DNA from: Chitinophagaceae bacterium
GTDB lineage: Bacteria > Bacteroidota > Bacteroidia > Chitinophagales > Chitinophagaceae
Assembly (NCBI GenBank): GCA_021299175.1
Contig: JAJTFY010000010.1
Span: forward strand, 1 to 44,342
DNA: 44,342 nt
Reading direction: 5' to 3'
Below the pieces are notes generated by a model. It saw only the letters and a program-made list of their open reading frames with translations. It made no database searches and was not told where the DNA came from. Shown one piece after another: positions 1-8,966 of the stretch. A program made the translations under genes and the position numbers. The first letter of the stretch is position 1. Each line of letters begins with the position of its first letter.

Positions 1-12
1 TGATAAGTAAAA

Positions 13-1788
13 ATGACCAACCGGCTTTCCATATTATCAAATTTGATTCTTGTATTGCAGGTATTCCTCCTATTGCTATGCTTTGCAGACCTGGGTACAT
101 TGCCAGCATCTGTTTTATTTGCTGGCAGACTTCATCCAGTGATTTTGCATCTACCCATAACCCTGATCCTTTTGCTGCTCCCCTTTTCTCTGTTTACGGC
201 AAACAGAAAAGAACAAAAAAACATTGCAACGATTTTTCAATTGATGATTCATTGCGTTGCATTGATTTCCACCATCACTGCCATTGCAGGCTTCTTCCGT
301 GCGGCAGGTGGTGCATATGATGCTGATTCACTGCTCATTCACAAATGGCTTGGGGTTTCAATCGCTTTACTCAGCCATGCGCTCATCTACCTGAACAAAG
401 TATTTGAAACTAAACGAATGGTCTGGAATGCTCTCCTGACATTAACAATTGTGATTGCAGTTGCAGGAAGTCACTTTGGAGGTAAACTCACCCATGGTGA
501 AAGTTTTTTCAGTTTCAGTACAAAGAGAAAAACTGAAAGCGAAAAAACATATAATTTCTCAGCAGCTTCTTCGTCAACGATTGAAAAATTGAACAATCCC
601 TTTAGGCGAGTATTAAAGGTTTCAGCAAAAAGCCCCGCCCTTGTTGTTAAGTTTTCCATCAGGGAAAAATTTGATATTGAACAATTGGCAGCATGCAAAG
701 AAATTGCTGAACAAATAATAGAACTGAACTTGTCAGGAATGCCCGTTGATGATCAGGTTTTTCCAATACTTGCTGATTTTTTAAACCTCGAGAAACTTAA
801 TCTCAATTCCTCATCTATTTCAGGCAATGGCATCAACAAATTAACAGCCTTGAAAAAATTAGAGCAGATTTCTGTTGTAAATACAGCAGTTGATCTGCAA
901 GGTATTTTGCCACTTACAAAAATGACTTCCCTCAAACATGTTTTCATATGGAATACAAAGATTGGGGAACAGGATATTGCGATGCTCAAGAGAACATCAC
1001 CAAAAATCAAATGGGAAACGGGATACCTTGCAAACAAAAATGAAATCCTGCAACTGCCTGCACCCTACCTTGAAGACAACGAAAATTTAATCTTTCAAAA
1101 TGAGTTTAGTGTAACACTAAAAAATCCATTCCCCAATGCAAAAATCCGGTATACCACAAATGGATTGTCACCAGATTCAATCAACGGTAAAATTTATGAT
1201 AAAGAGGTTTATACAAAGGAATTGTTGAGAATCAAGGCAGTTACCAGTTTGGAAGGTTGGATCACCAGTGATGTTACAGACTTCACCGTCTACCCAAAAG
1301 GAATTTCATGCGATTCTGTAACCCTTTTGAGCAAACCAAACAGGGGTAAAGCATATGGTGCAAAAATACTCATTGATGGCAGGAAGGGATACAGTCAGAC
1401 CGCAGATCAACTGTATAACAGCTGGCTTGGGTTTAAAAAAGAAGACTTCAAAGCAGGATTCCATTTTGGCAGTAACCCTAATCTCCAACAGATTGTAATC
1501 AGTGCCGCTGACATGACCAATTCATCGGGTGCTTCTGTGTTTCCTCCAACCAAAATCACCATCAAAGGAGGAAAGAATCCCAAAGCATTGAAAACCATTG
1601 GAAGCATCGTACCAGAAATGCCGACATCCCCCAGGCCCAATGCATCCATCCCTTATATTGTACCAATCAAGCCAGGAAACTACACATACATTGAAATTGA
1701 AATGTTGACGCTCAAGTCACTTCCCGAATGGCACCAGGAAAAGGGTCAAAATGGATTTGTGTTTTTGGATGAAGTATTTTTTTATTAA
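13..1788 (+). CDS. Membrane-anchored LRR / chitobiase-C-like protein, heme domain missing
   Basis: The 591-residue product has about five hydrophobic segments in residues 5-156, including the 'RLHPVILHLPI' motif also found in the DUF1549/DUF1553 protein at 15916-18465 of this window. Leucine-rich-repeat-like sequence follows (about 225-340), then a chitobiase/hexosaminidase C-terminal-like beta domain (about 365-430, 'IRYTTNGLSPD') and a C-terminal region resembling F5/8-type sugar-binding modules. In related Bacteroidota proteins, as I remember them, a planctomycete-type cytochrome c domain sits between the membrane part and the repeats. Here 'GGKLTHGESFF' runs almost directly into the repeat region and there is no CxxCH, so heme binding appears lost. 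The ATG at 13 is preceded by TGA and TAA triplets, so an upstream gene may end just outside the window. Probable inner-membrane protein facing the periplasm; function unknown. Confidence 0.75.
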   Translation: MTNRLSILSNLILVLQVFLLLLCFADLGTLPASVLFAGRLHPVILHLPITLILLLLPFSLFTANRKEQKNIATIFQLMIHCVALISTITAIAGFFRAAGGAYDADSLLIHKWLGVSIALLSHALIYLNKVFETKRMVWNALLTLTIVIAVAGSHFGGKLTHGESFFSFSTKRKTESEKTYNFSAASSSTIEKLNNPFRRVLKVSAKSPALVVKFSIREKFDIEQLAACKEIAEQIIELNLSGMPVDDQVFPILADFLNLEKLNLNSSSISGNGINKLTALKKLEQISVVNTAVDLQGILPLTKMTSLKHVFIWNTKIGEQDIAMLKRTSPKIKWETGYLANKNEILQLPAPYLEDNENLIFQNEFSVTLKNPFPNAKIRYTTNGLSPDSINGKIYDKEVYTKELLRIKAVTSLEGWITSDVTDFTVYPKGISCDSVTLLSKPNRGKAYGAKILIDGRKGYSQTADQLYNSWLGFKKEDFKAGFHFGSNPNLQQIVISAADMTNSSGASVFPPTKITIKGGKNPKALKTIGSIVPEMPTSPRPNASIPYIVPIKPGNYTYIEIEMLTLKSLPEWHQEKGQNGFVFLDEVFFY

Positions 1789-1913
1789 TGGTTTTAGCCA
1801 AAGAAGCAGCCGATCTGTACAATTGACTTCCTTCCATAGGAGTCCAGTTTTGGAAAAACTTCGTAAATTCACAGTCCTTTACCCCTGTAAAAGGTCAATA
1901 CCTTAAAAGAAAT

Positions 1914-3875
1914 TTGATCCACAACCCTCAATCCAATTTGATCTCACAACAAACGATACAGGAAATTCAAAACAGGATCGATATCCATGATATCGTGGGG
2001 TCTTTTGTCAAGCTCAAGAGACGGGGAACCAACTATATTGGCAACTGCCCTTTCCACAATGAAAAAACACCCTCCTTCACCGTTTCTCCTTCCAAAGAAA
2101 TCTACAAATGCTTTGGATGTGGAAAGAGTGGCAACGCCATCGGCTTTGTCATGGAGCATGAAAAATACTCTTATGTTGAAGCCCTTCGATGGTTAGCTGC
2201 ACGATACAATGTTGAAGTAGAAGAAACCGAGACAAGTCCTGAGTACCGCGAACAACAGCAGCTCGCAGACAGCCTTCATATCCTCAACCAGTTTGCCGCT
2301 AAATATTTTGCCAGCCAGCTCAAGGAGTCGGAAGAAGGCAAAAACAATGCGCTGGGTTACCTCAAGGAACGGGGCTTTAACGATGAAACCATCGAAAGAT
2401 TCCAATTGGGCTATTGCCTCAACCAACGCGATGCGTTCGCAAGGGAAGCCATCAAAAACCAGTACAGTCAGGACTTACTCAAAAAAAGCGGACTGTGCAT
2501 TGAGCGAGATGGTCAATTGGCTGACAATTACAGGGGCAGGATTATCTTCCCCATCCACAACCAAAGTGGCAAAATCATTGGATTTGGCGCAAGGGTTATC
2601 GGAAGCAGTGACCGTGGTCCGAAATACATCAATACGCCGGAGAACGAGTTATACATCAAAAGCAGGATCTTGTATGGATCCTATTTTGCAAGACATCCGA
2701 TAGACAAGGCTGATGAGTGTTTTTTAGTAGAGGGATATACGGATGTTACAGCCATGCACCAGGCCGGGATAGAAAATGTAGTGGCATCCGGAGGAACTTC
2801 TCTAACCCCAGACCAGCTTCGTTTGGTAAAAAAATACACCAATAACCTTACCATCATTTATGATGGTGATGCGGCCGGAATAAAAGCAGCATTAAGGGGT
2901 TTGGACCTTGCCATTGAGGAAGGGTTGAATGTTCAGCTGGTCTTGATTCCTGACAAAGAAGACCCAGATAGTTATGTAAAAAAAGTCGGCGCAGATGCCT
3001 TCAGGGAATTTGTAAAGGCAAACAAAAAAGAATTCATCCTCTTTCAACTGGAAGTAGCCCTAAAAGATGCGGGCAACGACAGTAACCAGAAGGCAGCAGT
3101 TGTCAACCAAATTGCAGAGTCGATTTCAAAGCTCAGCAGAACAGAAGATTTTACCCGTCAACAAGATTATATCAAGCGTTGTGCGGCCATCCTGAAGGTT
3201 GATGAACAGGGCCTTACTGCCCTTGTAAACAAGTTCAGCAAGGACAAGATTGGAAAAGAGGAAAAAAGGGCTCAACGGGACGGTATTGATCAGGTCATTC
3301 CTTCCGAAACACAAGACAATGAAGAAGCAGGGATTGATCTTCTGTTCAAGGATGAATTGAATGAACAGGCCGTAATCCGGACCCTGATTGAGTTTGGTGG
3401 ACTGGCATGGGATGATGAGCAATCTGTTGCTTCATTCATTTTCAATGAAATTGAGCAGGATGGGTTGGAAGACCTTTTTGACAACAAACTGCTGGTTGGT
3501 GTCTTGAATGCGTATAAAGCCATGCACCAGCAAGGCAATAACCCTACTGAGAAAAACTTTCTCTACCATGAAGATCCCCAAATAGGACAGATGGCAGTCT
3601 CGCTGCTTACAGAAAAACATGAGATCAGCCCCAACTGGTCAAAATTTTACAAAGGCGAAATTCCCCAGCGGGCGGATCTTTACAAACAAGAAGTTCGGTC
3701 CAGCATGACTTACCTCAAATTGAGAAAAGTAAAGCGCCTGATTATAGAGAACCAGGCAGATCTCGAGAAGGACAACAATGAAGAGGATACGATGATTCTT
3801 CTGCAAACCCATCTGCACCTGAAACAGGCAGAAATGGAACTGATGAAAGCCATTGGAACCGTCATCTTCAGATGA
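1914..3875 (+). CDS. dnaG: DNA primase DnaG
   Basis: DnaG makes the RNA primers for chromosome replication, working with the replicative helicase. The CHC2-type zinc site is visible at the N-terminus (C45, H48, C66, C69 in 'CPFHNEK' and 'CFGCG'). The catalytic core and Toprim domain follow, with 'VEGYTDV' near residue 272 and 'YDGDAAG' near 315, the metal-binding acidic motifs. The remaining 250 or so residues are the less conserved helicase-interaction region. The length of 653 residues is normal for the family. The frame has no ATG before the zinc finger: TTG at 1914 is the best start, and a second TTG at 1938 would give 'MISQQTIQEIQ', which also fits typical primase N-termini. It is convergent with priA, with stop codons about 5 bp apart. 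Confidence 0.96.
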   Translation: MIHNPQSNLISQQTIQEIQNRIDIHDIVGSFVKLKRRGTNYIGNCPFHNEKTPSFTVSPSKEIYKCFGCGKSGNAIGFVMEHEKYSYVEALRWLAARYNVEVEETETSPEYREQQQLADSLHILNQFAAKYFASQLKESEEGKNNALGYLKERGFNDETIERFQLGYCLNQRDAFAREAIKNQYSQDLLKKSGLCIERDGQLADNYRGRIIFPIHNQSGKIIGFGARVIGSSDRGPKYINTPENELYIKSRILYGSYFARHPIDKADECFLVEGYTDVTAMHQAGIENVVASGGTSLTPDQLRLVKKYTNNLTIIYDGDAAGIKAALRGLDLAIEEGLNVQLVLIPDKEDPDSYVKKVGADAFREFVKANKKEFILFQLEVALKDAGNDSNQKAAVVNQIAESISKLSRTEDFTRQQDYIKRCAAILKVDEQGLTALVNKFSKDKIGKEEKRAQRDGIDQVIPSETQDNEEAGIDLLFKDELNEQAVIRTLIEFGGLAWDDEQSVASFIFNEIEQDGLEDLFDNKLLVGVLNAYKAMHQQGNNPTEKNFLYHEDPQIGQMAVSLLTEKHEISPNWSKFYKGEIPQRADLYKQEVRSSMTYLKLRKVKRLIIENQADLEKDNNEEDTMILLQTHLHLKQAEMELMKAIGTVIFR

Positions 3876-3880
3876 TTTCC

Positions 3881-6325
3881 CTACTGCGGATCTACGTTCA
3901 CCTGAACGTGCACAGATTTGAAATGTGCATCATTTAACATGATGGCCATCACTTGTTGTATATGGTTTCTCGCCAGGGTATTCTTTGAGCCATCCCTGGG
4001 TAACTTTAGGAGAATTTCAAAAATATATTTGTTGCGGACCCTGTTCACAACAGGCTCTGCAGGCCCAATCAAATAATCTCCAAACATGGGCTGGATGCGG
4101 CTTGCAAAAAAATCTGCCGCATTCAAGGCTTTCAACTTATCCGTATGTTTAAAAAACAACTGGATAAGCCTTGTATAGGGAGGATAGTGAAACATCTTGC
4201 GTGACTCCATCTCCATGGTGTAAAAAGCTTTGTAATCATGGGCGGCCACCAATGCAATGATGGGATGACCTGGATTGGATGTTTGAATGATGACAGCCCC
4301 TTGCTGTCCCCTTCTTCCGGCCCTGCCACTCACCTGTTCCATCAGCTGAAATCCACGCTCATTAACCCTGAAATCAGTAAAGCTCAATAAACCGTCAGCA
4401 TCAAGGATCCCGACCAGGGCAACATGCTCAAAGTCCAGCCCTTTCACCACCATCTGCGTTCCCACCAGGATATCCATCTGATGTTTTTCAAAACTCCTGA
4501 TCATTTCATCGTGGGCATATTTCCCTTTGACCGTATCAATATCCATTCTTGCCACCGTATGTTCAGGAAACATTTCGATCAGGTCTTCTTCCACCTTCTC
4601 GGTACCAAAATTCCTCTCCACCCAACTGGCCCCGCCACAGGCAGTGCAGGTGAGCATTACAGGGTAAGAAGTACCACAATAATGACATTGAAGCCTATGG
4701 TGAAGTTTATGGTAAGTCAGTGTAACATCACAATGTTCGCAATGAGGAATGAAACCACAGGTACCACAAATCTTGTAGGGTGCATACCCCCTTCTGTTTT
4801 GAAAAAGGATGACCTGTTTTTTCTCTGCCAGGGCCTTGTCCATTGACTCTTTCAATGCAGGCGTGATCATGTGACGGACCATTTTGTTGTTGACCATTCC
4901 CCTGGTATCAGCCACTGTTATGGAAGGAAGTTCAACGCCACCGTAGCGTTCAAACATTTCCACCAACCCATATTTTCCACCCACAGCCTGTGCATAGGTT
5001 TCGATACTCGGCGTTGCACTGCCCAAGACCACTTTTGCATTGCACAAACGCGCATAATAGAGGGCCGCATCGCGGGCATTGTAGCGTGGTGCTGGATCCT
5101 GTTGTTTGAAGGATACATCCTGTTCCTCATCCACAATGATCAGGGAAAGATCACTGAAAGGCAGAAACAGGGCTGATCTTGCGCCCAATACAACCCTGAT
5201 CTCTCCTTTCTTCACCTTGTTCCAAAGCTCTACCCTTTCATTGGGGTTGAACCTGGAATGATAAATGGCAATATACCCACCAAAATGTTGTTGTAATCTT
5301 CGAATGATCTGCGCAGTCAGTGCAATTTCCGGAAGCAGGTACAGCACCTGCTTACCGGCCAATACCTGCGCTTCAATCAGCTTGATATAGACCTGCGTTT
5401 TCCCACTGGAAGTAACACCATGAAGCAAACAAACATCCTTGTCCTGAAGCGCCTGATGCACTTTTTCAAGGGCATTGGTCTGCACAGGAGAAAGAGTGAA
5501 ATCAATCTGCACCTGCTTGGATTGAAGCTGCAGGCGGTCTACCGATTGCTTTGAAATAACCAATATATTTTTGTCCACCAATCCTTTCAGTTGAGCTGAA
5601 CTGGCATCCGCTTTTTTTAACAATGCAGGTTGCTTCACTTCCCCTTCTGTTTTCTGCAGATGAAGGAAAGCCAGCAACAATTCCAGTTGCTTTGGAGCCC
5701 GGTTGTTCCATTGGTTCAGCAACCCGGCCAGTGCTTCTTCATTGTGGTAATCAGGATGAAGGTGAACAAAATTCTCCCGCTTGGGAGTATATTTTTCCTT
5801 GAGTGATTCCCATGCGATGCACACTTTTTTTTCCAACAACCGCTTTACTACTGGATAAACATGGGATGCATCCAAAATATCCTGTACTTCCTCAATCTTC
5901 AGTTCTTTTTTCAACAACAATCCTTCTGCCACCAGGTATTCCTGATCATCTAAGTCGCTAAAATCTTCACCAAATTCCTCATTCAGCATCAGGATGGTTT
6001 CACTGCTGAGTTTGAGTTGTGTGGGCAGGGCCGCAGCCATCACTTCTCCTTCACTGCACATGTAATAATTGGCCATCCAATTCCAGAAGGCAAGTTGTTG
6101 TTCATATACAACGGGTTCAGGATCGAGCACCTGGATGATGGGCTTGGGATCAAAACCCTTTGGGCCAGTTTCACACAAGGATTTGATGATGCCAGAATAC
6201 CTTTTTTGCCTGCCAAAACTGACTTCAACCCTTACCCCTGGAATGGCAAGAGACTGCATCTCTGCTGGGATGGCATAGGTATAGGTCTTGGGTAAGGCTA
6301 ATGGTATGATTACTTCTGCAAACAA
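3881..6325 (-). CDS. priA: Primosomal replication-restart helicase PriA
   Basis: PriA is a superfamily 2 DNA helicase that recognises stalled forks and reloads the replication machinery. The N-terminal fork-binding domain ('MFAEVIIPLALPKTYTY') precedes the helicase core, with Walker A 'GVTSSGKT' near residue 302 and Walker B 'IIVDEEQD' near 397. A cysteine cluster for two zinc ions follows ('CGTCGF', 'CEHCD', 'CHYCG', 'CTACGG'), then the second helicase lobe with 'QVSGRAGRRG'. The 814-residue length is normal. The start is TTG at 6325; an in-frame TAA lies five codons upstream, so no earlier start is possible. It sits 12 bp after the acyltransferase stop and is probably co-transcribed with it. 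Confidence 0.96.
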   Translation of the reverse strand: MFAEVIIPLALPKTYTYAIPAEMQSLAIPGVRVEVSFGRQKRYSGIIKSLCETGPKGFDPKPIIQVLDPEPVVYEQQLAFWNWMANYYMCSEGEVMAAALPTQLKLSSETILMLNEEFGEDFSDLDDQEYLVAEGLLLKKELKIEEVQDILDASHVYPVVKRLLEKKVCIAWESLKEKYTPKRENFVHLHPDYHNEEALAGLLNQWNNRAPKQLELLLAFLHLQKTEGEVKQPALLKKADASSAQLKGLVDKNILVISKQSVDRLQLQSKQVQIDFTLSPVQTNALEKVHQALQDKDVCLLHGVTSSGKTQVYIKLIEAQVLAGKQVLYLLPEIALTAQIIRRLQQHFGGYIAIYHSRFNPNERVELWNKVKKGEIRVVLGARSALFLPFSDLSLIIVDEEQDVSFKQQDPAPRYNARDAALYYARLCNAKVVLGSATPSIETYAQAVGGKYGLVEMFERYGGVELPSITVADTRGMVNNKMVRHMITPALKESMDKALAEKKQVILFQNRRGYAPYKICGTCGFIPHCEHCDVTLTYHKLHHRLQCHYCGTSYPVMLTCTACGGASWVERNFGTEKVEEDLIEMFPEHTVARMDIDTVKGKYAHDEMIRSFEKHQMDILVGTQMVVKGLDFEHVALVGILDADGLLSFTDFRVNERGFQLMEQVSGRAGRRGQQGAVIIQTSNPGHPIIALVAAHDYKAFYTMEMESRKMFHYPPYTRLIQLFFKHTDKLKALNAADFFASRIQPMFGDYLIGPAEPVVNRVRNKYIFEILLKLPRDGSKNTLARNHIQQVMAIMLNDAHFKSVHVQVNVDPQ

Positions 6326-6337
6326 AGGTTGAACTGC

Positions 6338-7126
6338 TTAGGGTTTTGAAAAATAATGTGGGTTGATCCAGGATGCCCTGTATTCAATCAATTTATCTGC
6401 CATTTTCTGTTTTGCGATGGCTTTCAGCGCTTTGGGGTCGGCATCGGGATAATCAGCAGGATCAATGGGCTCAAGATATACAGCCCTTGATTTGCCAGGC
6501 GTAAGGGTAAGGAAATGGCGGTAATGCATGCGGTCATAAGTATCCAAAAAAAGAATGGGCTGCAATTTTTTCCCCGTCTCCACGGCCAGTTTAAACGCGC
6601 CATCATACATTTCGGCCATGGGGCCATCAGCCATGTTGAAAGTACCCTCTGGGAAAACAGCAATTGAAATTCCCCTGGCAAGGGTCTTACGAAGGTCATT
6701 CAAACTCCTTGCCCTGTCTTCGGGGCTGGATCGATTGACGGTTATCACACAGAACTTATACAAGAATCCGAAAATAGGTACTTTGAGCAGTTCATATTTT
6801 CCAATGGCCCTGAAATGATGTTTGATTGCAAGGATCACAACAATGGCATCGAGATAAGAAATATGGTTGGGGATGAAGATATATTGCTCATTGGATGCCG
6901 GCCTTGATTCATAGCGGTTTACATGCCTTATTCCGATCAGCAGAAAGAAAAGATTTCCCACCACTCTGTAAATCTCAAACATGATGTTACCACCCTTGAA
7001 TTTACCAAAGGGCAGGCAGAGGATTAAACAAGGAATCAGGGAAAAGATGATGATTGCAGCAAGAATATAGGCATACATGCAATACAAGAGCTGAAATGGG
7101 GCGATAAGGAACCTGGCGTTGCGCAT
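6338..7126 (-). CDS. PlsC-family lysophospholipid acyltransferase
   Basis: This is an inner-membrane acyltransferase of the 1-acyl-sn-glycerol-3-phosphate acyltransferase family, which transfers a fatty acyl chain to a lysolipid in phospholipid synthesis. The catalytic HxxxxD motif is H88-D93 in 'NHISYLD', and the substrate-binding 'FPEGT' is at 158-162. A long hydrophobic stretch at residues 12-40 anchors it. The length of 262 residues is typical. It starts at ATG 7126 and is followed 12 bp downstream by priA. Whether it is the main PlsC or a side-activity paralogue, for example for ornithine or other aminolipids, cannot be told from sequence alone, so no symbol is given. Confidence 0.9.
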   Translation of the reverse strand: MRNARFLIAPFQLLYCMYAYILAAIIIFSLIPCLILCLPFGKFKGGNIMFEIYRVVGNLFFLLIGIRHVNRYESRPASNEQYIFIPNHISYLDAIVVILAIKHHFRAIGKYELLKVPIFGFLYKFCVITVNRSSPEDRARSLNDLRKTLARGISIAVFPEGTFNMADGPMAEMYDGAFKLAVETGKKLQPILFLDTYDRMHYRHFLTLTPGKSRAVYLEPIDPADYPDADPKALKAIAKQKMADKLIEYRASWINPHYFSKP

Positions 7127-7135
7127 ATATTAATT

Positions 7136-7143
7136 CAAATATA
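7136..7143 (-). promoter_or_regulatory. TAnnTTTG promoter element for the plsC-like gene
   Basis: The minus strand reads TATATTTG, matching the Bacteroidota sigma-A -7 consensus TAnnTTTG, 9 bp upstream of the acyltransferase ATG. No clear -33 TTTG is seen. The position implies a very short or absent 5' leader. Confidence 0.5.
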
Positions 7144-7157
7144 CACTTTCCCGTTTG

Positions 7158-7165
7158 TATCTTTG
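7158..7165 (+). promoter_or_regulatory. TAnnTTTG promoter element for mtaB
   Basis: TATCTTTG matches the Bacteroidota -7 consensus and ends 7 bp before the mtaB ATG at 7173. Transcription starting a few bases downstream would give an almost leaderless mRNA. The element lies inside the longer ORF-track call, which supports the ATG at 7173 rather than the TTG at 7155. Confidence 0.55.
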
Positions 7166-7172
7166 CCGGCCA

Positions 7173-8441
7173 ATGACAGCGGAAAAGACCATAGCACTGC
7201 ATACACTGGGTTGCAAGCTGAATTATTCAGAAACCTCAACGTTGGGAAGAATGCTGGAGAAAGAAGGCTTCACCAAAAAGGAGTTCGACGAACCAGCAGA
7301 TGTATATGTGATCAATACCTGCTCCGTAACAGAAAATGCAGACAAAGAGTGCAGACAACTGGTCAGGCGCATCCAAAAGCAAAATGCCGAGGCTGTAGTG
7401 GTCATCACTGGTTGCTATGCACAGTTGAAGCCCAAGGAGATTGCCGAAATACCCGGTGTAGACCTTGTACTCGGCGCTGCAGAAAAATTCAATCTTCCTG
7501 AGCACCTCAGGAATTTCACAAAGGGAGATTCAACAAGAATATGCAGCTGCGACATCAGCGAGGTCAATGATTTCAATGCCTCTTTCTCCGTTACCGACCG
7601 CACCAGAACATTTTTAAAAGTGCAGGATGGTTGCGATTACAATTGTTCATTTTGCACTATTCCACTGGCGCGTGGCAAAAGCAGGAGCAATTCAATTGAA
7701 AATGTGGTTCAACAAGCAAGGGGAATTGGCACCAAGGGAGTAAAAGAAATTGTGCTGACGGGCGTGAATTTAGGAGATTTTGGCATGATGGATGGAGAAA
7801 GAAAAAATAGTTTTTTTGAACTCTGCCAAGCACTTGATACAGTCGAAGAGGTAAGCCGGTACAGGATATCATCCATCGAACCCAACCTGCTGACCAAAGA
7901 GATCATTGAATTGGTTGCATCCAGTAAAAAATTCATGCCTCATTTTCATATCCCACTGCAAAGTGGCAGCAATACCATCCTTGGATTGATGAGAAGGCGA
8001 TACAAGAGAGAACTCTATGCCGAGAGAATTGAGATGATCAAAACACTGATGCCGGATTGTGCCATTGGTGTAGATGTCATTGTTGGATTCCCCGCAGAAG
8101 GTGAAGCAGAGTTCAAGGAGACATTCGATTTTCTCCATTCACTTGATGTATCCTACCTGCATGTATTTACATATTCAGAGAGACCCAATACCAAAGCCCT
8201 TGAGATAAAGGCTGTTGTACCTGTGCAGATTCGTAATGAACGCAACAAAATGCTCAGGAACCTCTCCTATCAAAAAATGCAGTATTTCCGGGCTTCACAG
8301 GAAGGAAAAACAAGAACAGTCCTGTTTGAACAGGAAAATAAAAATGGGATGATTGAAGGGTATACTGATAATTATATCAGGATCAGTACTCCATTCAGGG
8401 ATGAACTGGTGAACCAGGAAATGGAATGGCTAATCAGATAA
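7173..8441 (+). CDS. mtaB: tRNA t6A37 methylthiotransferase MtaB
   Basis: MtaB is a radical-SAM enzyme that adds a methylthio group to t6A37 of ANN-decoding tRNAs. The N-terminal methylthiotransferase domain has the three auxiliary-cluster cysteines C14, C50 and C81. The radical-SAM motif CxxxCxxC is C154, C158, C161 ('CDYNCSFC'), and a TRAM-like RNA-binding domain closes the protein ('EGYTDNYIRI'). The sequence 'LHTLGCKLNYSET' is characteristic of MtaB rather than MiaB or RimO. The ORF track begins at a TTG six codons upstream, but ATG at 7173 fits both the family N-terminus and the promoter element just before it. The product has 422 residues. It is divergent from the acyltransferase and convergent with the gene at 8448. 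Confidence 0.93.
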   Translation: MTAEKTIALHTLGCKLNYSETSTLGRMLEKEGFTKKEFDEPADVYVINTCSVTENADKECRQLVRRIQKQNAEAVVVITGCYAQLKPKEIAEIPGVDLVLGAAEKFNLPEHLRNFTKGDSTRICSCDISEVNDFNASFSVTDRTRTFLKVQDGCDYNCSFCTIPLARGKSRSNSIENVVQQARGIGTKGVKEIVLTGVNLGDFGMMDGERKNSFFELCQALDTVEEVSRYRISSIEPNLLTKEIIELVASSKKFMPHFHIPLQSGSNTILGLMRRRYKRELYAERIEMIKTLMPDCAIGVDVIVGFPAEGEAEFKETFDFLHSLDVSYLHVFTYSERPNTKALEIKAVVPVQIRNERNKMLRNLSYQKMQYFRASQEGKTRTVLFEQENKNGMIEGYTDNYIRISTPFRDELVNQEMEWLIR

Positions 8442-8447
8442 CAGGAT

Positions 8448-8915
8448 CTAACGAACAATTATTTTCAATACAGGTGCCAACTGTAGTTTCCCTTTGACAT
8501 TTCGAAAGAGTACCTGATTGAATAAAATGGTATCTCCCGCTTTTACATTGTCTTTGATGCTTTCGGCCCAAACCTGACTGAGTTGTGAAGTATTGTTGAA
8601 ATCTCCAACCCGAAGATCATTCATTGATTTGGTTTGCCCGGATTCATCATCCCGATAGGTACTTTTGAACTTGTAGTTGATCCGAAATGCGTTGACCGCA
8701 TATAATTTCCCTGCATTATCCCTGACTAAAATGGCTGCAGGAGCGATAGCAGCGATTTGTGCAGCGAGCGCATTTCCAGTTCCCACAGGACCCCAATAAG
8801 TGGCAAATGTGAGGGGCATGGGGGTTGGGATCGTGTCTACTTTGGCTTTCTTGGCTTGTGCGAAGGAAAAGAGAGATGCCAGGGAAAAAACAATTGACAA
8901 GACAGTTTTTCTCAT
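8448..8915 (-). CDS. Small secreted protein of unknown function
   Basis: The 155-residue product begins with a clear signal peptide (residues 1-20, 'MRKTVLSIVFSLASLFSFAQ') and is therefore probably periplasmic or exported. The mature part is rich in beta-type sequence, with 'VRDNAGKLYAVNAFRINYKF' in the middle and 'AGDTILFNQVLFRNVKGKLQ' near the end. The last part weakly resembles the C-terminal domain of the gliding and type IX secretion protein GldM, where a similar 'GD.I.F..I' pattern occurs; this is an impression, not a demonstrated homology. There are no cysteines. It is convergent with mtaB with only 6 bp between the stops, and follows valS on the same strand after a gap of about 50 bp in the opposite order of transcription. 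I do not recognise a function. Confidence 0.7.
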   Translation of the reverse strand: MRKTVLSIVFSLASLFSFAQAKKAKVDTIPTPMPLTFATYWGPVGTGNALAAQIAAIAPAAILVRDNAGKLYAVNAFRINYKFKSTYRDDESGQTKSMNDLRVGDFNNTSQLSQVWAESIKDNVKAGDTILFNQVLFRNVKGKLQLAPVLKIIVR

Positions 8916-8966
8916 GGTGCAAATCTAAACGTACTGATTCTAATGAACAGTTAAATAAATCCTGAT

